Shown: piece by piece, positions 23,790 through 30,585 of the stretch
Layout: each line of letters begins with the position of its first letter
Position numbering within the stretch: the stretch's first letter is position 1
Source of the DNA: MGOM01 sp035455265
GTDB taxonomy: Bacteria > Chloroflexota > Anaerolineae > Anaerolineales > E44-bin32
Length of the DNA: 41,467 nt
Direction: 5' to 3'
NCBI GenBank assembly: GCA_035455265.1
Contig: DATIFK010000043.1
Coordinates: 1-41,467, forward strand
Notes under the pieces: model-generated
Seen by the model: only the letters and a program-made list of their open reading frames with translations
Databases searched by the model: none
Told to the model about the DNA's origin: nothing
Position numbers and translations under genes: made by a program

Positions 23790-24632
23790 ATGTCGCGTCT
23801 GCTCGCCGGGATCCTTGCGGGGCTTGCTTCGGCCGTCATCTGGGGGAGCGGCGACTTCGCCGGCGGTCTAGCGGCGCGCCGGGATGAGGCGCCGCAGGTC
23901 GTGACGCTGGCCTCCTTCTCCGGGTTTGTGATAGCCCTGATCGCAGCGGTCGCTCGGCAGGAGGCCCTTCCTACCGGGGAAACCATCTTCTGGTCATCCG
24001 TCGCCGGCCTGAGCGGCGGCCTTGGCATCATGCTCTTCTACCGCGCTCTGGCGATCGGCCCAGCCGGCGTCGTCGCCCCGACGGCCGGAGTCACCGGCGC
24101 CTCGGTTCCGGTCTTTTTCGGCATCCTCAGCTCGGGCATGCCGCACACCCGTCTGCTCCTCGGCCTCCTGGGGGGCCTGGCGGGCATCTGGCTCGTCAGC
24201 TCGGGTTCGGGCCGTGCCGAGGCGGGCGCACGTCCTTTGGCCCTGGCACTGCTTGCGGGGATTGCCTTTGGAGGATTCTTCGTCGCCTTCGGTCACGTCC
24301 CGCCGGGATCTCTCTTTGCGCCGCTGGCCGTCGCCAAGCTTTCGGCGACCCTCCTCGCCGGTGGGATGCTGGCGCTACAGAGGCGGCCCTTGTTCCCGAA
24401 GACCTCTCCTTCTTTGGCCATCCTCGCCGGAATCCTGGATGCGGGCGGGAATCTGTTCTACCTCCTGGCGACTCAGTACACTCGGCTCGACATCGCCGCG
24501 GTCACGTCGTCGATGTACCCTGGCGCTACGGTGGTCCTGGCCGGTCTCCTCCAGCGCGAGCGGATTCGGCCGCTTCAATCCATTGGCATCGCGATGTGCC
24601 TGGTGGCGGTCGCGGTCATCGCCGCCGGCTGA
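23790..24632 (+). CDS. EamA/DMT-family transporter
   Basis: A 280-residue membrane protein of about ten transmembrane helices arranged as two EamA halves (about 5-135 and 145-280). It begins GLASAVIWGSGDFAGG; the end of the second half (SMYPGATVVLAGLLQRERI) is typical of the family. Drug/metabolite exporters of this type move amino acids, nucleosides or drugs; substrate not predictable. It follows rsmG by 49 bases and converges on recF; the gap 24633-24794 shows no convincing terminator. Confidence 0.92.
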   Translation: MSRLLAGILAGLASAVIWGSGDFAGGLAARRDEAPQVVTLASFSGFVIALIAAVARQEALPTGETIFWSSVAGLSGGLGIMLFYRALAIGPAGVVAPTAGVTGASVPVFFGILSSGMPHTRLLLGLLGGLAGIWLVSSGSGRAEAGARPLALALLAGIAFGGFFVAFGHVPPGSLFAPLAVAKLSATLLAGGMLALQRRPLFPKTSPSLAILAGILDAGGNLFYLLATQYTRLDIAAVTSSMYPGATVVLAGLLQRERIRPLQSIGIAMCLVAVAVIAAG

Positions 24633-24794
24633 GCCAGGCGCGGTCTTTCTCGCTCGTTGTGGCTGTGGCGTTCTGGAACCGACGGCGGGCATCGGGCAGG
24701 TAGGAACGCGGCGACGCCGATGTTGGGCTGTGTCTCGAATCCAGCCTGCCCGCTTTGGTGGCAGCCGCCCTCCGGGATCTCGGGCGTTATCGGT

Positions 24795-26030
24795 CTAGGG
24801 ACGCGTGTCCGGTTTGTCGGCCGGGCCGACGGCCGCCTCCATCAGTCGCCCGGCCTGGACGTGCCAGATGGTGGCGCGGCGGCGGAAGTCCTCGCCGAAC
24901 AGATTCTCGTCCGTCGACGTCAGCATCGCCTGCTGGCTGTTGGAGACGACGGTCAGCAGATCGCGGCGCCGGTCGGTATCGAGCTCGGCCAGCACCTCGT
25001 CCAGCAGCAGGACGGGCCATTCGCCGGTACGCTGGAGCAGCCATTCGACCTCCGCCAGCTTGAGCGACAGCATCGCCGTTCGGTTCTGACCCCGCGAGCC
25101 GTAGGGCCGCAGGTCGATCCCATTGGAGAGGAAGCGCAGCTCGTCGCGATGCGGCCCGACCAGCGTCGAGCCGCGCTCGACGTCCTCGGCGCGCCACCGC
25201 TCCAGGGAGGTGCGCAAGCGTTCGCGCCACTCGGCCAGTGGCCACGCCGTGTAGTCAGTGGCGGCTTCCAGCGGCAATCCCAACTGTCCGTCCGTCGCAG
25301 AGGCCGGCAGCGCCGGGAGGTATTCGAGGCGCAGCGTCTCGGCGCCGCGGGTCATGCCGGAGTGCAGGGGCGCCGCCAGGGTCTCCAGCTCGCGCAGGGC
25401 CAGTGCACGGGACCGGAACAGTCCGGCTCCCAGCTCGGCCGCCTGCTGGTCCCAGAACTCCAGCTGCTCCATCCCGTCGGGAGAATCGGCGAGTCGTTTG
25501 AGCAGGGCGTTGCGCTGGGTCAGCACGCGCCCGTACTCGTGAACATCGGCGGCGTAACGCGCGTCGGCCTGGGAGAGGGCGATGTCGAGGTAGCGGCGTC
25601 GCTCGCCCGGCGGCCCTTCGATGATCCGCAGATCCTCGGGGAGGAACAGGACGGCGTTGAACACGCCGGAGAGATCGGAGAAGCGCTTGCGCACACCGTT
25701 GAGCAGGACGTCCCGGCGCAGCCGCGGCTCCTCGCCCGGCAGGCTCTCGAGCACGACGCGTATCTCGATTCGCTCGAGCCGCTCGCCGCGGCGGACTTCA
25801 CCGACGACCCGCGCCACCGGAGTGGGCTCGCGCAGCGCCAGGAAGTTGATCACCTGGCGGGGTTGGGAGGCGTGGGGCGACTCGGCCGCGACCAGGTAGA
25901 AAACGGCCTCGAGCAGGCTGGTCTTGCCCTGCGCGTTGGCGCCGAGAAGCAGCGTCGATCCCGGCGGGACATCGGCTTCGAGACGAATGAAGTTGCGGAA
26001 GTTCGTCAGGGAGAGGTGCGTGAGGAGCAC
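24795..26030 (-). CDS. recF: DNA replication and repair protein RecF
   Basis: SMC-like ATPase that helps load RecA at gapped DNA with RecO and RecR. The 411-residue product has LSLTNFRNF at the N-terminus, Walker A GANAQGKTS (residues 30-38), the FLPEDLRIIEGPPGERRRYL block and RGQNRTAMLSLKLAE before the signature region. Walker B is VLLLDEVLAELD, then a TSTDENLF D-loop end. GTG 26030 fits the family N-terminus. recF is not next to dnaA, dnaN or gyrB here; that dispersal is common outside the Firmicutes-type origin layout. Confidence 0.96.
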   Translation of the reverse strand: MLLTHLSLTNFRNFIRLEADVPPGSTLLLGANAQGKTSLLEAVFYLVAAESPHASQPRQVINFLALREPTPVARVVGEVRRGERLERIEIRVVLESLPGEEPRLRRDVLLNGVRKRFSDLSGVFNAVLFLPEDLRIIEGPPGERRRYLDIALSQADARYAADVHEYGRVLTQRNALLKRLADSPDGMEQLEFWDQQAAELGAGLFRSRALALRELETLAAPLHSGMTRGAETLRLEYLPALPASATDGQLGLPLEAATDYTAWPLAEWRERLRTSLERWRAEDVERGSTLVGPHRDELRFLSNGIDLRPYGSRGQNRTAMLSLKLAEVEWLLQRTGEWPVLLLDEVLAELDTDRRRDLLTVVSNSQQAMLTSTDENLFGEDFRRRATIWHVQAGRLMEAAVGPADKPDTRP

Positions 26031-26039
26031 GGCGGGACG

Positions 26040-26048
26040 ATTCTAGCA
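26040..26048 (-). promoter_or_regulatory. Extended -10 of recF
   Basis: On the minus strand TGC-TAGAAT ends nine bases before the GTG start, with no Shine-Dalgarno between. A near-leaderless transcript is expected. The -35 position would lie inside the heptamer array. Confidence 0.55.
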
Positions 26049-26054
26049 TGAGGA

Positions 26055-26126
26055 AGAGTCGTCAGTTATCAGTCATCAGGTAAGACTCCGATGGCTTCTG
26101 ACTGGAAACCGACGACTGATGACTTC
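26055..26126. repeat. Heptamer array between divergent genes
   Basis: AGAGTCGTCAGTTATCAGTC and onward (26055-26080) faces CGACGACTGATGACTT (26110-26125); AGTCATCAG and CTGATGACT are complementary. It fills the space between the recF promoter and that of the AI-2E-family gene. Confidence 0.7.
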
Positions 26127-26132
26127 CTCCTG

Positions 26133-26141
26133 TGCTAAAGT
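26133..26141 (+). promoter_or_regulatory. Extended -10 of AI-2E-family gene
   Basis: TGC-TAAAGT lies 22 bases before ATG 26164, leaving room for the GAGGGAGG ribosome site. No strong -35. Confidence 0.45.
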
Positions 26142-26163
26142 ACGCCCACGGCCTGAGGGAGGA

Positions 26164-27510
26164 ATGATGGCGGTCGAGTGGCGAACCGGCACGCGCTATT
26201 TGGTGGGGGTCGGGCTGGTGCTGGTCCTGGTCTGTCTCCTTTACATTTCCCGCCCGATCCTCCCCGAGCTGGTCTTGGCCTCATTGGTCGCCTTTCTGGT
26301 GCGGCCGGTGATCGACTTCTTCCGCCGCCGGCTGCGTTTTCCCACAGCCGGGGCCGTGGCGTTGACCTATGTCCTGGTGGGGATTGCTCTGCTGGTCGTC
26401 CCCCTGGTCTTCCTTCCCCACATCATCACCGCCGTGAACTTCCTGGCCTCGATCGATCTGCGTTCGGTGATCGACAACGTCATGCGCTGGCTGATCGAAA
26501 CCTTGACGGTGTGGCAGGCCAGCGGTTTGCACATCCTCGGTTTCGTCATCCCGATGCGGGATGCCGTCGGCCCGGTGCTCGAGGCGCTGCAGAACCCCGG
26601 CGCGGCGCTGCCGACGTCGTTCTCCTCGATCACCACGATCCTCAGCTCGCTGCTGTCTTTCGTTTCCCGGGGCGCCGCCGGAGTCGTCGGAACCGTCGCC
26701 GGATCGTTCCTGTCCCTGGCGTTCACGTTGCTGGCCAGCGTCTACCTCAGCGTCGACGGCCCGAAGATGATGCGCAGCGTGCGCGATATCGTCCCTGAGC
26801 CGTATCGTCCGGAAGTGCTGGAGCTGGTCGACCGGCTGCGGCGGGTCTGGGACGCGTTCGTCCGGGGGCAGCTGCTGTTGATGTTGATCATCGGGACCGT
26901 CGTTGGCGTGGGGGCGGCGATCCTCGGACTTCCGAATGCCCTGAGTCTGGGAGTCCTGGCGGGATTCCTGGAACTGGTGCCGAGCCTCGGCCCCTTCCTG
27001 GCGACCGTCCCGGCGGTTTTGATCGCCCTGCTGCAGGGCTCGAATCATTTCGCCATCGCCAACGGTTGGTTCGCCCTGATCGTCTTGGTGTTCTACGTGG
27101 GCGTGCAGAGTCTGGAGAACACGTTCATCGTGCCGCGCGTGCTGGGGGACGCCGTCAAGGTCCATCCTCTGGTGATTCTGGCCGGGGTGTTGGTGGGGGC
27201 GGCGACGGCGGGGGTGCTGGGGGTGTTCCTGGCGGCGCCGACCATTGCCTCTCTGCGGGAAGTCCTCGGCTACCTGTACCGCAAGGTGTTGAACATCGAA
27301 CCGTTCCCGCCGGACGAGCCGCCGGCCCAAGGGCTGCCGCCTCGGCCGCCGGGAACGTGGCGCGAGCGATTGCCGCGATGGCTTAGACGGCGCCAGGACC
27401 AGGCGCCACAGCCCGCCGCAGAGGCGGTTCCAGCGCCCCCTCCCGTTGCGTCAACCCCTCGGCGGGGGGCGCGTTCGAAGCCGACGTCGTCTCGGCGACG
27501 CAAACGCTAG
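26164..27510 (+). CDS. AI-2E family transporter
   Basis: A 448-residue membrane protein with about eight hydrophobic segments, of the AI-2E/YhhT/TqsA group (proton-driven exporters; some export autoinducer-2, others are Na+/H+ antiporters). The family block GFLELVPSLGPFLATVPAV and the following GVQSLENTFIVPRVLGDAV are clear. The last 70 residues are a Pro/Arg-rich cytoplasmic tail ending TSSRRRKR, beyond the usual family end. Two ATGs (26164, 26167) follow GAGGGAGGA and either could be used. Confidence 0.93.
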   Translation: MMAVEWRTGTRYLVGVGLVLVLVCLLYISRPILPELVLASLVAFLVRPVIDFFRRRLRFPTAGAVALTYVLVGIALLVVPLVFLPHIITAVNFLASIDLRSVIDNVMRWLIETLTVWQASGLHILGFVIPMRDAVGPVLEALQNPGAALPTSFSSITTILSSLLSFVSRGAAGVVGTVAGSFLSLAFTLLASVYLSVDGPKMMRSVRDIVPEPYRPEVLELVDRLRRVWDAFVRGQLLLMLIIGTVVGVGAAILGLPNALSLGVLAGFLELVPSLGPFLATVPAVLIALLQGSNHFAIANGWFALIVLVFYVGVQSLENTFIVPRVLGDAVKVHPLVILAGVLVGAATAGVLGVFLAAPTIASLREVLGYLYRKVLNIEPFPPDEPPAQGLPPRPPGTWRERLPRWLRRRQDQAPQPAAEAVPAPPPVASTPRRGARSKPTSSRRRKR

Positions 27511-27605
27511 GGTCCCTGTCGGTCGACCCCCACAGCAACCCTTCCCCTTTCAGGGGCAGAGTAGGGTGGTTGTCCTACCTAGATTGCGATTCACTGTAGA
27601 CGTGC

Positions 27606-27629
27606 AAGGGCACGCCGTAGCGTGCCCTT
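27606..27629. terminator. Bidirectional hairpin between convergent genes
   Basis: AAGGGCACGC, loop CGTA and GCGTGCCCTT make a perfect 10-bp stem. It sits between the plus-strand AI-2E gene and the minus-strand holin-family gene, so it could end both. There is no long T run, so it may depend on the stem alone. The rest of 27511-27680 shows no gene. Confidence 0.6.
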
Positions 27630-27680
27630 CCCGTTCCCAGGCCGGCTGCAGGCCCGCTTGTCTTGTTGGCCGTAGTCCGT

Positions 27681-28052
27681 CTATCGCTCGCGCTCGTCGA
27701 TCAGGACCAGCGACAGCACGAAGGACACGACGCTGATGATCAGGCCCCCCAGAAATGCCGCCCCAAAGCTGTCGATGCTGAAGGCCACGCCCACCAGGCC
27801 GGCGAGCCATGCCGCCAGCCAGAGGCTGACGGCGTTGATGACCAGCAAGAACAAACCGAGGGTGACGATGATGAGGGGGCAGGAAAGCAGTTTCAGCAAG
27901 GGACGGACGAAGGCGTTGACCAGGCCCAGCAGAATGGCCACGACCGCAATCGTCAGCCAGGGACGATCGCCTCCGACATGAATGCCCTTGACAACGCTCA
28001 TGGCCACCGCCAGGGCCACGGCGGTGATCAACCAGCGCAGCAGCAGCTTCAT
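27681..28052 (-). CDS. Phage holin family 4 (YvlD-like) membrane protein
   Basis: A 123-residue protein with four transmembrane helices. The family pattern ILLGLVNAFVRPLLKLLSCP (about 40-59) and the following LFLLVINAVSLWLAAWL are seen. Despite the name, this is a chromosomal family (YvlD in Bacillus, where it is encoded with the YvlB protein) of unclear function, linked to envelope stress. Its ATG overlaps the deformylase stop by four bases and follows GGAGGAGATCCC. A YvlB-like gene lies 12 kb away at 14419. Confidence 0.9.
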   Translation of the reverse strand: MKLLLRWLITAVALAVAMSVVKGIHVGGDRPWLTIAVVAILLGLVNAFVRPLLKLLSCPLIIVTLGLFLLVINAVSLWLAAWLAGLVGVAFSIDSFGAAFLGGLIISVVSFVLSLVLIDERER

Positions 28053-28714
28053 GGGATCTCCTCCGGTGTCGTTGTTGGGTGCGAAGCGACCGCCTCCGCC
28101 GCGCTCTGCGAGGGCGCTTCGCGGCTTGGCGCGATCCCCTCCGGGATGCTAGGCGCGATCCCCTCCGGGATGCCCTCTCCAGGGTGCGAAGCGCGACTAG
28201 GCGCGATGGCCTGGACGGCGGCCATCTCTTCGGGGTCGGGCTTCCACACGCGGCTGGCACGGTCGATGAACAGGACGCCGTCCAGATGATCGATCTCATG
28301 CTGGAAGATGCGGGCCAGCCAGTCCTGGGCCTTGAGACGCATCGGCTTGCCGTTGCGATCGAGGCCGCGCACGGTAATGGTTTGGTGGCGCTCGACTTCG
28401 CCCAGGTATCCCGGGATCGACAGGCAGCCTTCGGTGCCCGGGACCATCTCCTTGGAACGGCGCACGATCTCGGGGTTGACGACGGCATACAACTTCGGCG
28501 GCGCGCCGTCGCCCTGGGCCTCGTCGGCGTATTCGATGACGATGACGCGCTGACCGACTCCGACTTGAGGCGCCGCCAGACCCACCCCGGGCGCCGCTCG
28601 CATGGTCTCGATCATGTCGCCGATGAAGGCACGCAGCGATGGCGAGACGGCGCGCACCTTGCGGGCGCGGGTCCGCAGGATCGGATTCTCGAGGGTCAGG
28701 ATGGGAAGGGCAGA
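28049..28714 (-). CDS. def: Peptide deformylase with repeat-derived tail
   Basis: Removes the formyl group from nascent proteins. The three motifs are intact: GVGLAAPQVG (44-53), EGCLSIPG with the metal cysteine C98, and HEIDH with H140, E141 and H144. GTG 28714 is four bases after the stop of the upstream gene and gives the normal N-terminus (LPILTLENPILR); the frame runs on to 28750 inside that gene. Residues 171-221 form an unusual low-complexity tail holding the repeated IPEGIAPS, encoded by a tandem DNA repeat. The tail is not part of the catalytic domain. Confidence 0.95.
   Translation of the reverse strand, partial: SALPILTLENPILRTRARKVRAVSPSLRAFIGDMIETMRAAPGVGLAAPQVGVGQRVIVIEYADEAQGDGAPPKLYAVVNPEIVRRSKEMVPGTEGCLSIPGYLGEVERHQTITVRGLDRNGKPMRLKAQDWLARIFQHEIDHLDGVLFIDRASRVWKPDPEEMAAVQAIAPSRASHPGEGIPEGIAPSIPEGIAPSREAPSQSAAEAVASHPTTTPEEIP
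28128..28173. repeat. 24-bp tandem duplication in deformylase tail
   Basis: GGCGCGATCCCCTCCGGGAT plus two further bases occurs at 28128-28149 and again at 28152-28173, identical over 22 bases. Related GGCGCGAT fragments lie to the right near 28200. It is in frame and produces the IPEGIAPS peptide twice. Confidence 0.85.
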
Positions 28715-28718
28715 CACG

Positions 28719-30350
28719 CTATGGCTCGGGCGGCGGGGAGGGCGGTGCAACCTGATCGTGATACGCCGTCAGCCATTCTACCATCTCGTCCTGGCGCCGC
28801 TTGCGTTCGGCGGACCGCTTCCGCTCGAGCAAGGCTTCCTGGGCGCGCACGACGTCCTGCTGGACGGCACTCGGGTTGAGGATCCCTTCGAACAGGAACT
28901 GCGAAGTCCCGACGGCGGCGATGACGTTGCCGAAGTTGAGAAGGACGCCGATGAGCCCGCGCCGATCGACCTCCGTGCCGAGGATGTTCTCCAGCGGAGC
29001 CAGCTTGCGCACCTCGCGTCCCAACGGCTTCTTGTGCAGGTCCACGATGTGGGTCGGTGTGATCTGGTACAGGTCGTTGGCCCAGTCGGCATACTCGTAC
29101 AGGGCCCAGATGCCCGAGGCGGCCGCGGCGGCGGCGAGGGCCACCAGCGCCGCGTCCGACAAGCCCGAAGGCGCCAGGCCGGCCAACCCCGCCAGCGCCA
29201 GCCCAAGGGAGGCCCCGAAGATCAATGCCGGCAAGGCCATCGCCTGGGCCAGCACCGCCCAGTGTTTGCGATAGGTGATGACGCCCTTAACCTCGAAGCG
29301 CACCTGCAGCGTCCAGTGGTCCAGGCCGACTCCGTCCAGGCTCCGTTCCGGCTCGGTCTGCGGGCGCGGCGGGGCCGCGGGAGGAGCGACCTCGCCCTCG
29401 AGCCGCTGTCGCAGCGCGGTGGCGATCACCCGGCGATCGGCCTGCTCGCCGGCGGCCTGCTGGCGCCTTCGCAGCTCTTCGATCAGCGCCGCCAGCGCCG
29501 CCGGATGCGATGTATGACGAAAGACCAGCGTCCCGGTGTAAGAACGCACGACGACGTCGGCATAGCCTAACCAGCGCGAGGTCAGGCTGGAATCCAGGCC
29601 GACCGAGAGAATCATGCCGAGCGGGCACTCCTGTCGGCTGTCGTACAGTCCGATGACCTTCTCGAGCCAGACGACGCGCCGATCGGTGACCAGATAGTAG
29701 TCGTTGCGCCAATCGGCCCACTGCCAGACGAAGTAGCCTGACCCGAGGAGGAACAACACCGTCCCCAGGGCGACACCCAACCCGCCGCCGTGAAGCAGCG
29801 CGTAGGCCGCCCAGATCGCCCCGGCCAGGACGATCGCCGAAGCCGGGATCAATGCACTGAACAATCGTGCCGGGTGCTTGCGGCTGGCGGCGTACAGGCT
29901 TTCGTCGGAGGTCAGCCAAGGAAACGACGGGGCCTGCGCCAGCCGGCGCGTCTGGATCGGCAGCCGGAGACCGTCGGCGGCGCTTGGATGGTCTTTCAAG
30001 AAGAGCCTGAGGGAGGAGCGGTTCCAACGGTAGGCGACGGTCGCCTCTGCCGCTCGGGCGCCGGGGGCGCGGCGCGCCTGGTCGTCCAGGTTCTCTTCGG
30101 CGAACGTGTCGCCCGGGCCAAGCCGCGCCAGGATGCGATGCCCGTCGGGAGGAGTCGGTACCCAGATCTCGACCCGGCCGACGACGATGAGGTATAGGCC
30201 GCGCGCCGCTTGCCCGGGCGCCAGGACGGCCTCGCCAGGAGAGAAGGTGAGACGTTCGAGTCTTGGGGCGATGGTCTGGAGCTCGTCGGCGTCGACGCCG
30301 GCGAGGAAGGGCGCGCGCAACAACAGCTCCAGCGCGCTGGGCTCCGGCAT
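28719..30350 (-). CDS. cNMP-binding domain fused to two bPH2 membrane modules
   Basis: A 543-residue protein. Residues 5-125 resemble a cyclic-nucleotide-binding domain (FSPGEAVLAPGQAARGLYLI and VGRVEIW). The phosphate-binding cassette is altered (FAEENL then RAAEAT, with a long insert), so nucleotide binding is doubtful. Two similar modules follow, each a pair of transmembrane helices plus a bacterial PH-like domain: about 165-285 (NDYYLVTDRRVVWLEK) and 355-500 (NDLYQITPTHIVDLHKKPLG). The C-terminus is charged. Known bPH2 proteins sit in the membrane and have unclear roles. The gene is first in a minus-strand operon with deformylase and the YvlD-like protein. Confidence 0.85.
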   Translation of the reverse strand: MPEPSALELLLRAPFLAGVDADELQTIAPRLERLTFSPGEAVLAPGQAARGLYLIVVGRVEIWVPTPPDGHRILARLGPGDTFAEENLDDQARRAPGARAAEATVAYRWNRSSLRLFLKDHPSAADGLRLPIQTRRLAQAPSFPWLTSDESLYAASRKHPARLFSALIPASAIVLAGAIWAAYALLHGGGLGVALGTVLFLLGSGYFVWQWADWRNDYYLVTDRRVVWLEKVIGLYDSRQECPLGMILSVGLDSSLTSRWLGYADVVVRSYTGTLVFRHTSHPAALAALIEELRRRQQAAGEQADRRVIATALRQRLEGEVAPPAAPPRPQTEPERSLDGVGLDHWTLQVRFEVKGVITYRKHWAVLAQAMALPALIFGASLGLALAGLAGLAPSGLSDAALVALAAAAAASGIWALYEYADWANDLYQITPTHIVDLHKKPLGREVRKLAPLENILGTEVDRRGLIGVLLNFGNVIAAVGTSQFLFEGILNPSAVQQDVVRAQEALLERKRSAERKRRQDEMVEWLTAYHDQVAPPSPPPEP

Positions 30351-30356
30351 GTCGTG

Positions 30357-30365
30357 ATTGTAGCA
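30357..30365 (-). promoter_or_regulatory. Extended -10 of cNMP/bPH2 gene
   Basis: On the minus strand TGC-TACAAT ends six bases before the ATG at 30350. The predicted transcription start is at or within a base or two of the ATG, so this is the clearest leaderless candidate in the window. Confidence 0.65.
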
Positions 30366-30381
30366 CCCCCGGCTTCGAGCC

Positions 30382-30523
30382 TCCAGCTTCCAGCTCCCAG
30401 TTTCCAGTATTCAGTATTCAGTCACCAGTCACCATTCGTCGTTCTCCAAAAGAAGACAGTTCTGGCGACGGGCCCCGCTTTCGATAGCTGGCACTGGCAA
30501 CTGGTAACTGGAAACTGGTGACG
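30382..30523. repeat. Heptamer array between divergent genes
   Basis: A long left arm (30382-30432) including CCAGTTTCCAGT (30397-30408) faces a right arm (30489-30523) with ACTGGAAACTGG (30507-30518), a perfect 12-base inverse. The array ends about 35 bases before the ftsK -10 and overlaps the -35 zone of the cNMP gene. Confidence 0.75.
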
Positions 30524-30555
30524 GGGAACGCTGCCGGAGGCCCTCCCGACCCCGA

Positions 30556-30564
30556 TGCTATAAT
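30556..30564 (+). promoter_or_regulatory. Extended -10 of ftsK
   Basis: TGC-TATAAT, the best -10 in the window, is followed 21 bases later by the TTG start, with GGAGG at 30574-30578 as ribosome site. No good -35. Confidence 0.6.
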
Positions 30565-30585
30565 CCCTCGAGCGGAGGAAACTTC

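Noticed and set aside
24633..24794. CGGGCAGG/CCTGCCCG pair as terminator between EamA and recF genes
   Set aside because: The loop is over 40 bases and the stem only eight, too weak to call.
24657..26051. 464-codon plus-strand frame opposite recF
   Set aside because: RecF on the minus strand has all family motifs; this frame has none.
27681..28052. Holin-family gene as sign of a prophage
   Set aside because: The family is a common chromosomal one (YvlD) and no phage gene lies nearby.
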